Below, in pieces: positions 14,408 through 16,449 of a DNA stretch of 16,449 bases; the first letter of the stretch is position 1, and every line of letters begins with the position of its first letter. The DNA is taken from contig JAMFST010000322.1 in assembly GCA_026225435.1 (NCBI GenBank), positions 1-16,449 on the forward strand, in the 5' to 3' direction. Source of the DNA: Labilithrix luteola. Lineage in GTDB: Bacteria > Myxococcota_A > Polyangia > Polyangiales > Polyangiaceae. Below the pieces are notes generated by a model. The model had not been told where the DNA came from, ran no database searches, and saw nothing but the letters and a program-made list of their open reading frames with translations. Position numbers and translations under genes: made by a program.

Positions 14408-15619
14408 ATGCGCTTCGCCTACGACTTCACCAGCCCGTACGTGCTGATCCTCAGCGTGGCCTGCGCGCTGCTCGTGGCCGGCTTCGCCGCGCTGCTCGTG
14501 GTCTCGTCGATCCGGCGAGCGCGCGCCGAGCGGCGCTTCGGGGAGCCGAAGCTCATCGAGCGGCTCCTCAGCTTCGATTCGACCGGGCGCCGCGCGACGA
14601 AAGGCGCGCTCCTGGTGATCGCGCTGTTGCTCTCGTTCCTGGCGCTGGCGCGGCCGCAGTTCGGGCGAGGCACGCGCCTCATCCCGGCGACCACTCTCGA
14701 CGTGGTGATCGTGCTCGATTACTCGAAGAGCATGTACGCGCGGGACATCGCGCCGAACCGCATCGCCCGCGCCAAGGCGGAGGTCGCGCGCCTGATCCAG
14801 GATCTGCCCGGGGCGCGCTTCGCCGCGGTGGCCTTCGCCGGCGAGCCGATGAGCTTCCCGCTGACCACCGACGGCGCCGCCATCGCGCAGTTCTTCCGCG
14901 CCCTCGAGCCGAACGACATGCCGGTTGGCGGCACGGCGACGGCGCGCGCGCTCGAGCGAGCCCGCGAGCTGCTCGCGCGGGATCCGCAGTCGAAGGATCA
15001 CGTTCGGGTGATCTTGCTCGTGACCGACGGCGAGGATCTCGAGGGCGATCCGGTGAAGGTGGCGCAGGACGCCGGCGCCGACGGGGCGCGGATCGACGTC
15101 GTGCAGATCGGCGGACGCGCGCCCGAGGTGATCCCGCTGGTGAACGAGGAGGGGAAGGTCACCGGCTCGCGCAAGGACGACGAGGGGCACCTCCTGACGA
15201 CCGAGCTGTCGACCGCGGGCGAGGCGCAGCTGGCGCAGGTGGCCCAGGTGAGCGGCGGCATGCTGGTGCGCGCGGAGAAGGGGCAGACGGGGATCGACCA
15301 GATCTCGCGCTCGCTCTCCAAGATGATGAAGGAGGAGCTGTCGGAGCGGGTCGAGACGGTGTTCGCCGAGGCATACGCCTGGCCGCTCGGCGCCGCGCTG
15401 TTGCTCTTCATGATCGAGGCGATGATCCCCGAGGCGCCGGCGCGCCCGTCCAAGGCGAGCACCCTCGCGCTGGCGATGACGCCGGACAGCGAGCAGCGGC
15501 GCAACCGCGGGCCGAAGCGACGCGGCGTCGGCAAGACGGCGGCGGAGCGGCGCGATCAACACACCCAGGCGGATCTGAAGCGCGACGGGAAAGGATTGAA
15601 GGTCCGTGCGCGCGCCTGA
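14408..15619 (+). CDS. batB: BatB-like VWA-domain membrane protein
   Basis: This is a 403-residue protein paralogous in layout to the preceding BatA. Hydrophobic segments lie at about 9-34 and 65-81, with the VWA domain from about 97 to 315. The metal site is complete: DYSKS (104-108), Thr176 (VGGTATAR) and Asp207 (LVTDGEDLEG). A last transmembrane helix spans about 323-341. About 60 residues of basic tail follow (PDSEQRRNRGPKRRGVGK), probably cytoplasmic and longer than usual. The ATG follows the BatA stop without a gap, and GGAGG sits 9 nt upstream. It overlaps the next lipoprotein gene by 14 bp, so all three should be made together. It likely forms a complex with BatA and the TPR protein, as proposed for Bat systems. 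Confidence 0.88.
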   Translation: MRFAYDFTSPYVLILSVACALLVAGFAALLVVSSIRRARAERRFGEPKLIERLLSFDSTGRRATKGALLVIALLLSFLALARPQFGRGTRLIPATTLDVVIVLDYSKSMYARDIAPNRIARAKAEVARLIQDLPGARFAAVAFAGEPMSFPLTTDGAAIAQFFRALEPNDMPVGGTATARALERARELLARDPQSKDHVRVILLVTDGEDLEGDPVKVAQDAGADGARIDVVQIGGRAPEVIPLVNEEGKVTGSRKDDEGHLLTTELSTAGEAQLAQVAQVSGGMLVRAEKGQTGIDQISRSLSKMMKEELSERVETVFAEAYAWPLGAALLLFMIEAMIPEAPARPSKASTLALAMTPDSEQRRNRGPKRRGVGKTAAERRDQHTQADLKRDGKGLKVRARA

Positions 15620-16449
15620 ACACAAGCGGGTCACCGCGCGCGCGGCGCTGGCGCTCCTCGGCGCCGCGTCGGTGATCATCGGCGCGTGCAGCTGGGACCC
15701 GTCGCGCCCCTTCGACCGGCAGGTGCCCGAGGTCAACGAGGCGATCCGCTCGCTCGACGCCGGCGACGCCTCCTTCGCGGCGATGACCCTCGAGGACTAC
15801 CTGAGCACCGGCGCCTGTTCGGAGGGCTCCATCGGCGCTCCGTCGTCGATGCTCGCCAAGCCGAACGGCGCGTTCGATCTCGGCCTCTCGCTCTTCGGCA
15901 TCGGTGAGTCGTACGGCGGCCGCTTCGGCGACGAGGAGCTCGAGGCGGGCTCGCCGGCCGATCAGCAGAAGCGCAGCGCTGAGGTGGACTGCGCGCTGCG
16001 CGTCGTCCGCGCCATCGCCCAGGACCTGACCGTCCCCATCGACGTCCGCGCGCGCGCTCGCTACCTCGAAGGCAACCTGCTCTTCCTCGAGCGCAGCTAC
16101 GAGGACGCGGTCCACGCGTACGACCAGGCCATCGAGCTGATCCCCGGCGCCCCGGCGGACGCTTCGCTCGACCAGACCGGCAGCGATGCCGCCTGGAACC
16201 GCGCCATCGCGCTGCGCCGCATCGACGACAAGAAGGACGCGGGGCAAGACGGTGGACAGGACGGCGGCGGGGACAGCGGACCCGGTGACGGCGGGCAGCA
16301 GCCGCCCGACAGCGGACCGCCCGACGCCGGCAAGGACAGCGGCAGCCCCGACGGAGGGAACGACGGCGGACAGAACCAGCCGGACTCCGGCGCCGACGGC
16401 GGGCAACCTCCGCCGCCCCAGGACAAGGACGCCGCCGCGCCGCCGCCGC
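15606..16449 (+). CDS. BatC-like TPR lipoprotein with Asp/Gly/Pro/Gln tail (partial)
   Basis: The gene starts at GTG 15606 and is still open at the window edge, giving 281 codons. An in-frame stop at 15597-15599 leaves this GTG as the only start that provides a signal peptide; AAAGGA and GAAGG lie just upstream. The signal peptide ends in IGAC with Cys28, a good lipobox. A helical domain follows. A TPR unit lies near residues 148-180 (ARARYLEGNLLFLERSYEDAVHAYDQAIEL), and a second helix pair near 195-208 (DAAWNRAIALRRIDD). From about residue 209 the protein is a repetitive tail of D, G, P, Q and S (DGGQDGG, DSGPPDAG, DSGADGG). The position after BatB and the TPR match BatC, giving a periplasm-facing lipoprotein scaffold. 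The C-terminus is missing, so further domains cannot be excluded. Confidence 0.82.
   Translation, partial: MRAPEHKRVTARAALALLGAASVIIGACSWDPSRPFDRQVPEVNEAIRSLDAGDASFAAMTLEDYLSTGACSEGSIGAPSSMLAKPNGAFDLGLSLFGIGESYGGRFGDEELEAGSPADQQKRSAEVDCALRVVRAIAQDLTVPIDVRARARYLEGNLLFLERSYEDAVHAYDQAIELIPGAPADASLDQTGSDAAWNRAIALRRIDDKKDAGQDGGQDGGGDSGPGDGGQQPPDSGPPDAGKDSGSPDGGNDGGQNQPDSGADGGQPPPPQDKDAAAPPP

Noticed and set aside
12923..15736. 937-codon open frame on the minus strand
   Set aside because: It lies antisense to the BatD-like, BatA and BatB genes, is low-complexity Arg/Asp/Gly/Val-rich and matches no family. It is a high-GC shadow of real genes with clear MIDAS motifs.
15408..16406. 332-codon minus-strand frame over the TPR lipoprotein
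   Set aside because: It is antisense to a frame with a lipobox and TPR; its own translation is compositionally biased and without domains.

Overview
The window reads as a high-GC chromosome segment from a Gram-negative, outer-membrane bacterium, most likely a myxobacterium (Myxococcota, Polyangiales-like). The evidence for this is the GC-rich third positions, the lipoproteins with Asp/Gly/Gln/Pro-rich low-complexity linkers, a porin-like beta-barrel with a Pro-rich periplasmic leader, and a Bat-type von Willebrand operon. The taxonomic call is inference; no rRNA or marker gene is present. No tRNA, rRNA, insertion sequence, phage gene or CRISPR array was seen.

Left half (189-7624): six genes, all on the minus strand. 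In transcription order they are D-3-hydroxybutyrate dehydrogenase (bdhA), a TetR-family regulator, an acyl-CoA ligase, an SHS/NanT-like MFS carboxylate permease, a secreted alpha/beta-hydrolase lipoprotein of lipase_2/PhaZ7-like layout, and an outer-membrane porin-like protein. The regulator, ligase and permease overlap (14 bp and 4 bp) and form one translationally coupled operon. Its 175-bp upstream gap carries a promoter-like pair of hexamers bracketed by two perfect palindromes, which are good candidate operators. Read together, the genes could take an external ester or polyester through an outer-membrane pore and an inner-membrane symporter to CoA activation and 3-hydroxybutyrate oxidation. 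This pathway is a hypothesis; the individual gene calls are firmer.

Middle (7705-11037): three single genes of housekeeping or accessory type. These are a plus-strand COG2509-type FAD-dependent dehydrogenase, a minus-strand SpoU/TrmH-family RNA 2'-O-methyltransferase that converges on it with 3 bp between stop codons, and a plus-strand HSL-family (family IV) esterase diverging from the methyltransferase.

Right end (11095-16449): a tight plus-strand Bat-type operon. It encodes a DUF58 protein, a membrane-anchored BatD/DUF4381-like protein, BatA (VWA), BatB (VWA) and a TPR lipoprotein resembling BatC, which runs off the window. Junctions are ATGA overlaps, a stop codon directly followed by a start, and a 14-bp overlap. 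The moxR AAA+ ATPase gene that normally precedes DUF58 is absent here; an esterase gene occupies that place. The many long ORFs antisense to these genes are GC-skew shadows.
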